The notes: a model not told the origin generated them from the letters alone. 64,000 nucleotides of DNA from Acidobacteriota bacterium (GCA_013289715.1 JABCZJ010000021.1:1-64000), one strand, 5' to 3'; shown: positions 29,280 to 38,634, counted from the first letter of the stretch. A program made the numbers and translations.

Positions 29280-30410
29280 TCATCGCGCTCTGGCCGCCTG
29301 CGTTTCTCCCAACCACTCATCAATCCGCCCCCGTGCCTTCTGCAAATGTTCCGGGTCGCCTCCAAAACCAAACCGCACGAACCCTTCCATCCCGACCTGG
29401 TCGCCCGGCACCAGCAGCACGCTTTTTTTCACGCGCAGCTCTTCCGCCATCAGCGCCGAGTTCCTGCCGTCGCGCAATCCGGCCCAGGCGATCGCGCCAG
29501 CCTTCGGCGCCACGTGTGAAAACGTCTCCGCATGCGCGTCCAACCACGCCCGCAGCGGCGGATAATTGCGCCGCACGAATTCCCGCGTGCGATTTAAAAT
29601 CCACGCGCGCCGTTCAGGCTCCAGAGCCACCGAAGCCAGCCGGTCCGTGAGCATCGAAGGCCCGATGCTGGTGTAGTCGTGATAACTCCACAGTTTCTCG
29701 ATCACATTCGGTGCGCCGATCACCCATCCCGTGCGCAATCCCGGCAAGCTGAACGCTTTCGAAAGCCCCGCCGTGCACAACATGCGTTCGTAACTGCCCC
29801 ACATCGTCGCCGTCATCGCGTCATCGAATTCCGCGCCGCGATACACCTCGTCCGAGATAATCCACGCCCCCACTTTCGCGGCAGCCGCCACCACTGCCGC
29901 GCGCATGTCTTCGCGCAACACCGCTCCCGTGGGATTGCTGGGGTTGCAAATCGCGATCAATTTCGTTTTCGGCGTCACGACCCGCGGCAGATCGTCCACA
30001 TTGATGCCCCAGTCCAGCGCTTCGCGCAACCAAAGCGGCTTCACCGTCGCGCCCATCGCCCGCGCCACGCCCGCGATCTGCATGTAATTCGGCATCATGA
30101 ACACCACTTCGTCGCCCGGCTCAATCAGCGACCAGGTGGACACGTAATTCGCCTCCGACCCGCCGCAAGTCACCAGCACATTTTCCGCGCTCGCGCCCGG
30201 ATACAGTTCCGCGATCCGCGAACGCAATTCCTCGCTGCCATTCGTCTGCGGATACAGCTGCTGCACATCCAATATTTTCCGCAGCTGCTCGGGATCCGGC
30301 ACCAGCTCCGCCGTCGTCAGCGGCTGCACCCCGCTCTCGGAAATATTCAGCTCGACTTTGTTCTCCCACACCGATTGCCAGCGTTCCAGCTCAAACGGTT
30401 CAATCTGCAT
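29280..30410 (-). CDS. PLP-dependent aminotransferase, class I/II
   Basis: A 376-aa fold-type I aminotransferase. PLP-binding marks: CGGSEANYVSTWSLI (about 95), ICNPSNPTGAVL (about 170), WIISDEVYRGAEF (about 200) and the Schiff-base lysine in AGLSKAFSLPGLRTGWV (about 220). The start at 30410 follows GAAGGAA directly and gives the usual N-terminus; upstream in-frame codons are not conserved-looking. Substrate cannot be told; the family includes aspartate and aromatic aminotransferases and C-S lyases. Divergent from the phosphoesterase at 30603. Confidence 0.85.
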   Translation of the reverse strand: MQIEPFELERWQSVWENKVELNISESGVQPLTTAELVPDPEQLRKILDVQQLYPQTNGSEELRSRIAELYPGASAENVLVTCGGSEANYVSTWSLIEPGDEVVFMMPNYMQIAGVARAMGATVKPLWLREALDWGINVDDLPRVVTPKTKLIAICNPSNPTGAVLREDMRAAVVAAAAKVGAWIISDEVYRGAEFDDAMTATMWGSYERMLCTAGLSKAFSLPGLRTGWVIGAPNVIEKLWSYHDYTSIGPSMLTDRLASVALEPERRAWILNRTREFVRRNYPPLRAWLDAHAETFSHVAPKAGAIAWAGLRDGRNSALMAEELRVKKSVLLVPGDQVGMEGFVRFGFGGDPEHLQKARGRIDEWLGETQAARAR

Positions 30411-30602
30411 TTCCTTCACCTCGGCCCGGCCACGAAATCGCGCCCCAACTGACGCGCCAGAAATGTAGCGAAGTCGTCCGCATTCCCCAAGCGATTTTGT
30501 CGCGCTGCCCGCCGCGAATCCCACATCACCCCCGTTGCTAACGTCATCCTGAAAAACTACAATCGCTTGTCACTTTTAGCCGGAGGAACTGCGTAATTTA
30601 AT

Positions 30603-31700
30603 ATGATTCCTCGCCGCATCATCTTCGCCGCGCCGTTCCTGGCATTCGCGATGCTCTGCTTATTTCCCGGTGTGGCGTCCGCGCAATCCTCCGCTCCCGA
30701 CGCCACCTGGCGCTTCGCCGTCTCCGGCGATTCCCGCAATTGCGGTGACGTCGTCATGCCCGCCATCGCGGCCGGCGTGCAAAAAAGTGCTGCCACCTTC
30801 TACTGGCACCTCGGCGACTTCCGCAAAAACTCCGACTTCGACGAAGACATCGAGCATCAGCCCGAGCACCTCGCCAAGCCCCTGAGCATCAGCGCCTATC
30901 AACAAACCGTCTGGGATGATTTCCTGCAGAATCAAATCGCCGCCTTTGGCTCGCTGCCTGTTTTCCTCGGCATCGGAAATCACGAAACCGTTTGGCCGCA
31001 CACCCGTGAAATGTACCTGATTCAATTCGCCGACTGGCTCGAAACGCCCGTACTTCGAAAACAACGTCTCGGCGACGACCCAAACGCCCACAGGCTCACC
31101 ACCTACTACCACTGGATTCAAGACGGAGTGGATTTCATTACCCTCGACAACGCCGTCAACAACGAATTCGACGCGGACCAGCTCAAGTGGTTCGAAAAAA
31201 TTCTCGCGCGCGATGCTGGCAATCCGGAGACTCACACCATCGTCGTCGGTATGCACGAGGCCCTGCCCGACTCCATCGCCGCGAATCACGCCATGGACGA
31301 TTCGCCCGCCGGCGTTGCCAGCGGCCGCCGCGTTTATGCGGACCTGCTGAAAGCGCAGAACGAATCGCACAAGCTCGTCTACGTCCTAGCCAGCCACCAG
31401 CATTTCTATATGGCTGGCGTTTTCAACACAGCATACTGGCGCGAACACGGCGGCGTGCTACCCGGATGGATTGTCGGCACTGCGGGAGCAGTTCGTTACG
31501 CCCTGCCGCCAGAAAAATCAGACGCGCAAGCCGCCGCGACCAATGTTTACGGCTTTCTGCTCGGCGCTGTGCGGCCAAGCGGCGAAATTAATTTCACGTT
31601 TCACCAGCTGAACGAATCCGACGTCCCGCCCGCAGTCGTCGCAACCTACAAACCCGAATTCGTTCACTGGTGCTTCGCGGAAAACTCCGCTACTCGCTAG
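30603..31700 (+). CDS. Exported metallophosphoesterase
   Basis: A 365-aa calcineurin-like phosphoesterase with signal peptide (IIFAAPFLAFAMLCLFPGVASA). Metal-binding motifs are visible: GDSRNCGD (GDxR in place of GDxH, about 42-49), WHLGDFR (GDxx, about 71), GIGNHETVW (GNHE, about 125), VVGMHEALP and ASHQHFYMAG (later His ligands). Likely a periplasmic phosphatase or phosphodiesterase of unknown substrate. It is followed at 28 bp by a methyltransferase on the same strand. Confidence 0.83.
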   Translation: MIPRRIIFAAPFLAFAMLCLFPGVASAQSSAPDATWRFAVSGDSRNCGDVVMPAIAAGVQKSAATFYWHLGDFRKNSDFDEDIEHQPEHLAKPLSISAYQQTVWDDFLQNQIAAFGSLPVFLGIGNHETVWPHTREMYLIQFADWLETPVLRKQRLGDDPNAHRLTTYYHWIQDGVDFITLDNAVNNEFDADQLKWFEKILARDAGNPETHTIVVGMHEALPDSIAANHAMDDSPAGVASGRRVYADLLKAQNESHKLVYVLASHQHFYMAGVFNTAYWREHGGVLPGWIVGTAGAVRYALPPEKSDAQAAATNVYGFLLGAVRPSGEINFTFHQLNESDVPPAVVATYKPEFVHWCFAENSATR

Positions 31701-31728
31701 CGCATTCTAAAATCTAGGAGCGACTCCC

Positions 31729-32748
31729 ATGACCACCGCACCCGGACCTGCCAACGTTACTCCCGAGCGTATCTTCGAAACGCTGAACGCCTACCAAAAA
31801 ACCGCCGCGCTGAAAACCGCAATCGAGCTGGACGTATTTTCAGCCATCGCCGCCGGCGCCACGACGCAAGCCTCCATCGCCAAACGCTGCGAATGCAGCG
31901 AGCGAGGCATCCGCATTCTGTGCGACTACCTGGTCATCAACGGATTCCTGCTCAAAAACGGCCAGGAATATGCCCTCGCCGATGATTCCGCCGTATTTCT
32001 CAATCGCCGCTCGCCGGCTTACATGGGCGCGGCCGCCAACTTCCTGGCGCTGCCGGAAATGATGAACCTCTATCAGGATCTCACCGCGATTGTTCGCGCC
32101 GGCACTTCGCTAAAGGGCGAGCAATCCACCGCGGCGCCGGACAGTTCCAAATGGGTGGAATTTGCGCGTTCCATGAGCGGCTTGCAGGGCATCAACGCCA
32201 AGGCCGTCGCCGAAACGCTCCAGGCCAGCGCCGGTGAAAAATGGAAAGTGCTCGACGTCGCCGCAGGCCATGGCATGTACGGCGTCACCATCGCCAAACA
32301 GAATCCCAACGCGGAAATTTTCGCCCTGGATTGGCCGGAAGTATTGAAAGTGGCCCACGAGAATGCCAAAGGTGCAGGCGTGGCCGCGCGCCATCACCAC
32401 ATACCCGGCAGCGCGTTCGAAGTGGATTTCGGGAAGGATTACGACATCGTGCTGCTAACCGGCTTTCTGCACCATTTCGATCCGCAAACGATTGACACGA
32501 TCTTGCGCAAGGCTCACGCCGCGCTGAAGCCAAATGGTCGCGTGGTTACCGTGGAATTCGTGCCCAACGAAGACCGCGTCTCGCCGCCCATCCCCGCCTC
32601 CTTCAGCATGCTCATGCTCGGCAACACGCGCGGCGGCGACGCCTACCCCTATTCCGAATACGATCAAATGTTCCGCAAAGCAGGCTTCACACTGAACGAA
32701 CTGCGGCACGGCCCAGGCCCGCAAAGCTTCATAATTTCTAGAAAATAA
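31729..32748 (+). CDS. SAM-dependent O-methyltransferase-like protein
   Basis: A 339-aa protein with an N-terminal winged-helix dimerisation domain (AYQKTAALKTAIELDVFSAI; ECSERGIRILCDYLVINGFL) and a class I methyltransferase domain: SAM motif VLDVAAGHGMYG (about 168-179), acidic loop ALDWPEV, and LLTGFLHHFDP, where the His may be the catalytic base as in O-methyltransferase family 2. AGGAGC lies just before the ATG. Substrate unknown; similar enzymes methylate quinone-like or phenolic metabolites. Confidence 0.82.
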   Translation: MTTAPGPANVTPERIFETLNAYQKTAALKTAIELDVFSAIAAGATTQASIAKRCECSERGIRILCDYLVINGFLLKNGQEYALADDSAVFLNRRSPAYMGAAANFLALPEMMNLYQDLTAIVRAGTSLKGEQSTAAPDSSKWVEFARSMSGLQGINAKAVAETLQASAGEKWKVLDVAAGHGMYGVTIAKQNPNAEIFALDWPEVLKVAHENAKGAGVAARHHHIPGSAFEVDFGKDYDIVLLTGFLHHFDPQTIDTILRKAHAALKPNGRVVTVEFVPNEDRVSPPIPASFSMLMLGNTRGGDAYPYSEYDQMFRKAGFTLNELRHGPGPQSFIISRK

Positions 32749-32789
32749 CCGCAGGGAACGAAGGACATCTCGCGAATGGCTGCCTCAAA

Positions 32790-32890
32790 AGGGGTGTTGC
32801 TCGGAAGGCGCGGCTCGAAATGCCGCGACGCAGCAGCGCCACAGGCGGGGCATAAGCTAGCCCACCCCGGAAGGGGTAGGAAATGATGAA
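32790..32890. repeat. Possible intergenic repeat with GNRA-like hairpin
   Basis: The gap 32749-33016 between two convergent genes holds no credible gene. It contains ACCCC-GGAA-GGGGT (a 5-bp stem with a GNRA tetraloop near 32870) next to GGGCATAAGCTAGCC. This resembles intergenic repeats of acidobacteria from memory, but no second copy is seen in the window. Confidence 0.25.
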
Positions 32891-33016
32891 AAAAAGATCA
32901 GGAGCGCCGTAGCTGCGACACAGCCATCGCATATGCCGCGACGACCCGCACGCACCTGCTGGCAATCGCACTGCGGCGAAATGCAGAGGCCTTCAACAGA
33001 AGAACGTAACTTGCAC

Positions 33017-35497
33017 TCAGCTTTTCTCAGCCCCACCAAACGCCAGCGTCAAAAGCGTGTGCTGCTCCATCTCATGCGCCTTGTGCGAACCTGTCGCCGG
33101 GCTCGCGCTCGCCGAACGCTTGATCGAAAGCACTCCGCGCCCGCGCGCCAATCGTTCGAGCCGCGGCAGCAAAAACGCCAGCGCGCCCATATTCGCCGGC
33201 TCTTCCTGCACCCACACAAACTCCCGCGCCTTCCTGTGGCGATCCATCTCCGCCGCCAATTCCGCTTCGGGAAAGGGATACAGCTGCTCCAGAAAAATAA
33301 TCGCCGTGGAAGAATCCTTGCGCCGCTTCCGCTCCGCCATCAATTCGTGCCCGATTTTTCCCGTGCATAGCAGCACGCGTTCCGCCGAACCATCCCCGCG
33401 ATCCGGAATCACCGTCTGAAATCGCGCCGCGCCCAAATCCGCCAGCGAGGAAGAAGCCGCCGGATTCCGCAACATGCTTTTCGGCGTGAACACCACCAGC
33501 GGCTTGCGCCAAGCGCGTAAGGCCTGCCTCCGCAGCAAATGAAAATACTGCGCCGCCGTCGTCGGCTGGCAAATCTGCATATTGTCTCGCGCCGCCAATT
33601 GCAAAAATCGCTCGATGCGCGCGCTGGAATGCTCCGGCCCCTGCCCCTCATAACCGTGCGGCAGTAGCAGCACCACACCCGACAGCAAATTCCACTTGTC
33701 CTCACCGGCGGAAATAAATTGGTCAATGATAATCTGCGCGCCGTTCGCAAAATCCCCGAACTGTGCTTCCCACAAAACCAGCGCCTCCGGAAAATCGCGG
33801 CTGAAGCCGTATTCGAATCCCAGCACCGCTGCTTCCGACAGCGTCGAATTGATGGCCTCGAACCAAGCTTCGCCGTGCCCCAGATGCTGCAGCGGCACGT
33901 ACTCCTCTTCCGTTTCGATATCAATCAGCGCCGCGTGCCTCTGATTAAATGTCCCGCGGCGGCTGTCTTGTCCACTCAACCGCACCGGCACGCGCTGTTT
34001 CAGCAGCGAACCAAACGCCAGCGCTTCCGCCATTCCGTAATCCAGCGGCCGCTTGCCCTGTGCCATTTCCAGCCGCTGCTCGAGAAGCTTTTTCACTTTC
34101 GGATGAATGTGAAATCCCTCGGGATAGCGCGCCAAAACTTCGCCGATCGCCGCCAGCTCGGCCCGCGGCACGCCCGTGTCAACTTCCAGGGCAGCGCTGT
34201 AACGCCCGCCGCGGTACGCATCCCAATAAGGCGGCAGCTTCCGCAGCGGCGGATTTTTCTCCAACTCCAGAGCCTTCTTTTGCGCCGCATCCAATTCCGC
34301 ACGCACGCGCTGCACAATCGGCGCCGCGTCTACGCCGATTTTTTCGGAGTAAATCTCCCACAGTGGCGGATGCGCATCAATCTTCCGGTAACGCAAGGGC
34401 TGCGTGATCGTGGGGTCATCCACTTCGCTGTGCCCATGACGCCGATAGCCAATCAAATCCACCACCACCGGTGTCCCAAACGCATAGCGATACTCCGCCG
34501 CCAACCGCCCCACGCGCGCCACCGCGTCCGGATCTTCCGAGTTAACGTGAAAAATCGGAATCGGCAGCCGCTTGGCCAAATCCGAAGAGAATCGCGAAGA
34601 TTGCGAATCGCGCGGAATCGTCGTGAACCCGATCAGATTATTCACGATGATGTGCACCGACCCGCCCACCGTGAATCCCTCGACGCCCGCCATATTCAGC
34701 GTCTCCGCGCAAACTCCTTGCCCGGCGAACGCCGCGTCTCCGTGCATCAGTACCGGCACCACATGCCGCAAGCCTGCGTCACCGCGCCGCGTCTGCTTCG
34801 CGCGCGTGCGCCCGATCGCCACCGGATCCACCGCTTCCAGGTGACTCGGGTTCGATACCAGGTGCATGCCTACTTTTTTTCCGCCCGCTGTCGAAAACTC
34901 CCCTGTTGCTCCCATGTGATACTTCACATCGCCGCCGCCCAGCACGCTGCGCGGGTCCACGTCCTCAAATCGCGCGAATACTTCCGCCGCGTCGCGCCCC
35001 ACCACGTGCACCATCACGTTCAACCGCCCGCGGTGGCTCATCGAGAGCACCGCCTGCACCGCTCCCTGTTCGCACGATGCTTCCAGGATCGCGTCCAGCA
35101 ACGGCAGTAGCGCCGCCTCACCCTCCAGCGAATAGCGCTTGGTTCCCAAATAACGCGTCTGCAGCACCTGCTCGAAAATTTCCGCGCGCACCAGCCATTC
35201 CAGAATTCGCCCGCGATCTACTTCCGGCGCATCTGCTTCCATGCGCGCTTGAATCCATTCCCGCTTCTCGCGCTCGGGAATGTGCATGAATTCCACGCCG
35301 ATCGTCCCGCAATAAACTCGCCTCGCGGCCGCCGCGTCCGCGCCGCTCGCCTCCAGTTCCGGCAGGACCAGCGGCGCCATGTCCCCCAGCGGATCCAGAT
35401 TCGCCTGCAGATATCCCCAGCGCCGGAATGCGTCCCAGACGCGCTCCTGCGCCTCCTGCGCCGCCGCGGAGTCCACAATTGTTTGCTGATCGCTCAT
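33017..35497 (-). CDS. sucA: 2-oxoglutarate dehydrogenase E1 component, short form
   Basis: E1o decarboxylates 2-oxoglutarate with thiamine diphosphate in the TCA cycle. TDP-site motifs are intact: SMSHRGRLNVMVHVVG, HGDAAFAGQGVCAETLNM (about 260-277), VNNLIGFTT, and GHSEVDDP; the C-terminal half has LLLPHGYEGQGPEHSSARIE. At 826 aa it lacks roughly the first 80-100 residues of the 933-aa E. coli enzyme and starts almost directly at FRRWGYLQANLDPLG, so the N-terminal E2-binding peptide is missing. No E2 or E3 gene is adjacent. ATG 35497 is used; TTG 35509 is possible. Confidence 0.93.
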   Translation of the reverse strand: MSDQQTIVDSAAAQEAQERVWDAFRRWGYLQANLDPLGDMAPLVLPELEASGADAAAARRVYCGTIGVEFMHIPEREKREWIQARMEADAPEVDRGRILEWLVRAEIFEQVLQTRYLGTKRYSLEGEAALLPLLDAILEASCEQGAVQAVLSMSHRGRLNVMVHVVGRDAAEVFARFEDVDPRSVLGGGDVKYHMGATGEFSTAGGKKVGMHLVSNPSHLEAVDPVAIGRTRAKQTRRGDAGLRHVVPVLMHGDAAFAGQGVCAETLNMAGVEGFTVGGSVHIIVNNLIGFTTIPRDSQSSRFSSDLAKRLPIPIFHVNSEDPDAVARVGRLAAEYRYAFGTPVVVDLIGYRRHGHSEVDDPTITQPLRYRKIDAHPPLWEIYSEKIGVDAAPIVQRVRAELDAAQKKALELEKNPPLRKLPPYWDAYRGGRYSAALEVDTGVPRAELAAIGEVLARYPEGFHIHPKVKKLLEQRLEMAQGKRPLDYGMAEALAFGSLLKQRVPVRLSGQDSRRGTFNQRHAALIDIETEEEYVPLQHLGHGEAWFEAINSTLSEAAVLGFEYGFSRDFPEALVLWEAQFGDFANGAQIIIDQFISAGEDKWNLLSGVVLLLPHGYEGQGPEHSSARIERFLQLAARDNMQICQPTTAAQYFHLLRRQALRAWRKPLVVFTPKSMLRNPAASSSLADLGAARFQTVIPDRGDGSAERVLLCTGKIGHELMAERKRRKDSSTAIIFLEQLYPFPEAELAAEMDRHRKAREFVWVQEEPANMGALAFLLPRLERLARGRGVLSIKRSASASPATGSHKAHEMEQHTLLTLAFGGAEKS

Positions 35498-35596
35498 GAA
35501 TGTCCCCAAATCTTCACAACCATTTCGCTCCTCTGATTATCACGACACTATTATAACAAGGCCTGCGCACGCCCGAGAAAACCTTCGCCCGATTTT

Positions 35597-36160
35597 CTAC
35601 CACGCTCCCAATAACCGCCGCACCAGCACCAGCTGTCCCAAATGATTCGAATTGTGATCAACCAGCAGCAAGACCTGGCGCAAAACGGTCTGCCCCGTGC
35701 CCTGCGGAATCTTAGCGAAAAGATCCGTGCGCGGATTGCTCACCAGTTTCTCCATCTCTTGCAAATCATGGAAGAACTCTTTCACGCTGTTCTCCCACTC
35801 CGCGTCATCCTTCGGCGCCAGACCTTTCGGCCAATATCCCGATGGCCAATCCGGCGATACATGTTTCGGGTTCAAAGTGAATTCCAGAATGTCCCGCTGC
35901 ACCAGCCGCACGTGCTCCAGCAAATCCCACACCGAATGCGGCGATCCCGCCGGCCGCACTCCCCGATGCGCCGGGTCCAGGCCCGCCAGCGCCTGCTTCC
36001 AATCCGCATGCGCCTCATGCCAGTCAAGAACTTTCCCCAATTGCTCGCGCAAAGCCTTATCGTTCCCATCGCGCCCAGTCTTCACAACCAGCTGCTTCGC
36101 GCCCGCCTTCTTTGCAGACTTGCTCTTCGTCGCCGAATTGCTCTTCCGCTTCGCAGCCAT
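35597..36160 (-). CDS. DinB-like four-helix-bundle protein
   Basis: A 187-aa protein with a very basic Lys/Ser/Ala-rich N-terminus (about 1-25) and a DinB/YfiT-type domain. The metal-binding His pattern is visible in SVWDLLEHVRLVQRDI (about 83-90) and LLLVDHNSNHLGQLV (about 165-175). Such proteins are thiol transferases or hydrolases of mostly unknown substrate. The ATG is preceded by GGGGAGGAAGAC. It follows sucA's start region on the same strand, but the gap of about 100 bp argues for separate control. Confidence 0.78.
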   Translation of the reverse strand: MAAKRKSNSATKSKSAKKAGAKQLVVKTGRDGNDKALREQLGKVLDWHEAHADWKQALAGLDPAHRGVRPAGSPHSVWDLLEHVRLVQRDILEFTLNPKHVSPDWPSGYWPKGLAPKDDAEWENSVKEFFHDLQEMEKLVSNPRTDLFAKIPQGTGQTVLRQVLLLVDHNSNHLGQLVLVRRLLGAW

Positions 36161-36216
36161 GTCTTCCTCCCCGCCGATCCGTAAATTTCAAAGCCAACTT
36201 CTTTGCAGTGCGGGAG

Positions 36217-36378
36217 CTTGCTCGTCTTGAGAGCCTCCCGGCGGCAGGATCGAAGGGCTCCCGCTTTCACAATCAACACCCCGCACCTCAACTCCAACTC
36301 GCGGCGGCTTGTGAATCGCGCTGCAGCGCGATTCATCCTGAGATCCCCCGGTGCGGGATCGAAGGGCCGCCGCCGCTC
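36217..36378. repeat. Two related intergenic repeat units
   Basis: Two copies of a unit ending GGATCGAAGGGC (36246-36257 and 36356-36367) are each preceded by GAG(AG or AT)CC(T or C)CC and followed by C/G-rich CCCGC or CGCCGCC. The second is preceded by ATTCATCCTGAG, of the CATCCTGA...GATC family of intergenic repeats. They fill the gap between the DinB-like gene and the Tat aminotransferase. Confidence 0.45.
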
Positions 36379-36464
36379 AAAATCGCGCGTCACACAACTC
36401 GAAGGTTGTTTCTCCACCCCTCGAGCGCTATCATCCCGCAGCATTTTCCCCAGAGGAGCACTCC

Positions 36465-37622
36465 ATGACCGCCGCCACCCACACCCGCCGCGATTTCTCG
36501 CGCGTCCTCAGCCAAACGCTAGCCGCCGCCCTAGCCGCTCCCAACCTGTCGAGCCTCGCCCCGCACCCATTGGATGCGCCGCAAACCAAACCGATGCCCG
36601 CAGGCCCCATTCGCCTGAACTTTAACGAAAATCCCTACGGCGCCTCAGCGAAAGCCCGCGCAGCCCTGGCCGATTGCGCTGCGCTCTCCAACCGCTACCC
36701 CGACGAAGCCTATCGCCAGGTGATCGCCGCGCTTGCGCAAAAATTCAACGTGAAGCCCGAAAATATCATCCTCGGCTGCGGCTCTACGGAAATCCTCCGC
36801 GCCGCCGACGACGCCTTCCTCGATCCCACCCGCAACGTCGTAGCCGCCGCGCCCACTTTCGAAGCCGTGCTCGATTACGCTCGCGTGCTGCACTCCAATG
36901 CCGTTCTAATCCCGCTCACCTCCGACTATCGCCACGACCTCCCGAAAATGGCCGCGGCCTGCACCTCGAAAACAGGCGTCGCCTACATCTGCAATCCCAA
37001 TAATCCCACCGGCACCATCGTCACGCGCGATGAACTCGCCGCGTTCGTGCAAGCCGTGCCGCCCACCACCCTGATCGTGGTCGACGAAGCCTACTACCAT
37101 CTCGCCGACGACCGGCGCTACTCGAGCGCCCTGGAATTCATCCCCGCGTATCCCAACGTCATCGTCGCGCGCACGTTTTCAAAAATCTACGGCATGGCGG
37201 GAATGCGCCTGGGCTACGCCATCGGCGCCAAGGAACCCATCGCCCGCCTCCATGCAGAGCTTCTGCAGGACAACGGCAACGCCGCCGTCTTGCAAGCCGC
37301 GCTCGCCAGCCTTGCGGACAATGATCACGTCGCGACCTGCCGCGCTCAGCTCAACGCCACGCGCCAATGGCTCTGCACCGAACTAACCAAGGACTCTCGC
37401 CCCTTCATCCCTTCGCAAGCCAATTTCGTGATGCTCGACCTCGGCGCAGAAGTAAGACCTATCATCGAACAATTCCGGGCGCGCAACGTCATCGTCGGAC
37501 GCCGCTTCGCCTCCATGCCTAATTTTCTGCGCGTCACCATCGGCACGCAGCCAGAAACCGAAGCATTCCTAGCCACACTCCGCGAAATTGCACCCGCCAA
37601 CCCGGCGCGTGCCGCCGCTTAG
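36465..37622 (+). CDS. Tat-targeted HisC-like aminotransferase
   Basis: A 385-aa PLP enzyme of the histidinol-phosphate aminotransferase type: IRLNFNENPYGAS, CNPNNPTGTIV, VVDEAYYHLADD, and PLP Lys in ARTFSKIYGMAGMRLGYA. Unusually it begins with TRRDFSRVLSQTLAAALAA, a twin-arginine signal, and a 20-residue Pro-rich linker. A cofactor-loaded enzyme exported folded would fit Tat. The cytosolic biosynthetic HisC is encoded at 2843-3898, so this copy presumably acts on another substrate in the periplasm. ATG 36465 follows AGAGGAG; the frame is open upstream through repeats. Confidence 0.82.
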   Translation: MTAATHTRRDFSRVLSQTLAAALAAPNLSSLAPHPLDAPQTKPMPAGPIRLNFNENPYGASAKARAALADCAALSNRYPDEAYRQVIAALAQKFNVKPENIILGCGSTEILRAADDAFLDPTRNVVAAAPTFEAVLDYARVLHSNAVLIPLTSDYRHDLPKMAAACTSKTGVAYICNPNNPTGTIVTRDELAAFVQAVPPTTLIVVDEAYYHLADDRRYSSALEFIPAYPNVIVARTFSKIYGMAGMRLGYAIGAKEPIARLHAELLQDNGNAAVLQAALASLADNDHVATCRAQLNATRQWLCTELTKDSRPFIPSQANFVMLDLGAEVRPIIEQFRARNVIVGRRFASMPNFLRVTIGTQPETEAFLATLREIAPANPARAAA

Positions 37623-37683
37623 CTATCATCAAATACCAAATCGCAAGCAGCGAACAGCGAATAACATTCAGCAACAGCACGTC

Positions 37684-37733
37684 CAAAAAATAAAAAGGCT
37701 CTCCGCAGCGTTTTCACGCCAAGAAGAGCCTTT
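37684..37733 (-). terminator. Rho-independent terminator after the zinc-ribbon gene
   Basis: AAAGGCTCT (37694-37702) pairs with AGAGCCTTT (37725-37733). Read on the minus strand the stem is followed by TTTTTATTTTTT, so it ends transcription coming from the zinc-ribbon gene at 37852-38169. The loop is long (22 bases). Confidence 0.65.
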
Positions 37734-37851
37734 GAAGATAGATATCCCTTTTTTCCGGACTCGCCCTCCGATCACGCTACCCGATCGGAGTTCGAATCGC
37801 CGGGAACTTCGCTCGGCCGCGTTCAAACCATCACAAAAAACGACGCGCTTC

Positions 37852-38169
37852 TTACGGCGCCGCGATGCTCTGTGGCCCGACGGATCGCCGCTGCTGGAAA
37901 CATTCGCGGCAATATACCGGGCGTCCTTGTGTAGGCTTGAACGGTACGGTTGTTTCTTTCCCGCATTGTGAGCACACCGTCTTGGTTTCGACACGTTGCA
38001 CGCTGCCGGAACCTGCCGTTGTGCCCGCCGAGCGATTGGCCTTGCACGCCTTGCACCGCTTGGGCTCGTTCTTGAAGCCCTTGTCGGCGAAAAACATTTG
38101 CTCGCCGGCGGTGAAAACGAACTCAGCCGAACATTCAGCGCACTTCAAAACCCTGTCATGGTATTCCAT
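37852..38169 (-). CDS. Zinc-ribbon protein (double CxxC-CxxC)
   Basis: A 105-aa protein with two tandem zinc ribbons. The first pairs KCAECSAEF with RCKACKANR (the stretch CAEC...CKAC encloses FFADKGFKNEP), the second CSQCGKETTVPF with YCRECFQQR, giving eight Cys. The linker is Ser/Gly/Thr-rich. Such small bacterial ribbons may bind nucleic acid or ribosomal partners; the function is unknown. ATG 38169 with GGAG upstream is chosen over TTG 38181. It is followed by a terminator and preceded 141 bp upstream by rpsU on the same strand. Confidence 0.83.
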   Translation of the reverse strand: MEYHDRVLKCAECSAEFVFTAGEQMFFADKGFKNEPKRCKACKANRSAGTTAGSGSVQRVETKTVCSQCGKETTVPFKPTQGRPVYCRECFQQRRSVGPQSIAAP

Positions 38170-38310
38170 ACGCTGCTCCAAAGCCTTGCTGGAACAGGAG
38201 TAGCAGCGGAACGGTCCTAGCCGGAAGAATGCGGGGGCGTGCCCGGAAAATTCACGCTTCCCTCACCTCACCGGCCGAACCATTTGAATGGACCCCGGTT
38301 ATATGGTCGC

Positions 38311-38508
38311 CTAGTCTTGCTCACGCCGTTGCTTTTTTCGGAGACGCTTACGCGAGAGGGCTTCTTTCGCACGCCGCCTTTCACCTGGTTTCATGTAGTA
38401 GCTGTGCTTTTTAATCTCTTTGATTATGTCTTCCGACTGCACCTTTCTCTTGAAGCGTCGGAGTGCATTCTCCAGAGATTCTCCCTCTTGAATGACAACT
38501 TCTGCCAC
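38311..38508 (-). CDS. rpsU: 30S ribosomal protein S21
   Basis: A 65-aa basic protein with the S21 pattern: VVIQEGESLENALRRFKRKV at the N-terminus, KHSYYMKPGERRRAKE in the middle and an Arg/Lys-rich tail. S21 sits near the 3' end of 16S rRNA and helps initiation. The start codon is GTG with GGGGGTG upstream. A sigma70-like promoter lies about 100 bp upstream (38606-38634). Confidence 0.95.
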   Translation of the reverse strand: MAEVVIQEGESLENALRRFKRKVQSEDIIKEIKKHSYYMKPGERRRAKEALSRKRLRKKQRREQD

Positions 38509-38605
38509 GCGTATTCACCCCCGTTCCCCGTTGAATTGTTGAGTTGCACTGTGTGGGTTACCACCAGTGTAGCCGGTTCACACCCGAATCGGCAATTGCC
38601 AAGTT

Positions 38606-38634
38606 CTTCTATCGCCCGCTACCCCGTAAGTCAA
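38606..38634 (-). promoter_or_regulatory. Promoter of rpsU
   Basis: On the minus strand TTGACT (38634-38629) and TAGAAG (38611-38606) are separated by 17 bases. The palindrome GGCAATTGCC (38591-38600) falls near the expected start of transcription. The gap 38509-38844 between rpsU and glgC holds this promoter and no other gene that I can support. Confidence 0.55.

Noticed and set aside
33719..35110. 463-codon open frame on the plus strand opposite sucA
   Set aside because: Arg/His-rich antisense shadow of a clear enzyme gene.
37764..37815. tRNA-like GTTCGAATC with an upstream hairpin
   Set aside because: The T-arm would have a mismatch, and no acceptor stem, D-arm or anticodon arm can be drawn around it.
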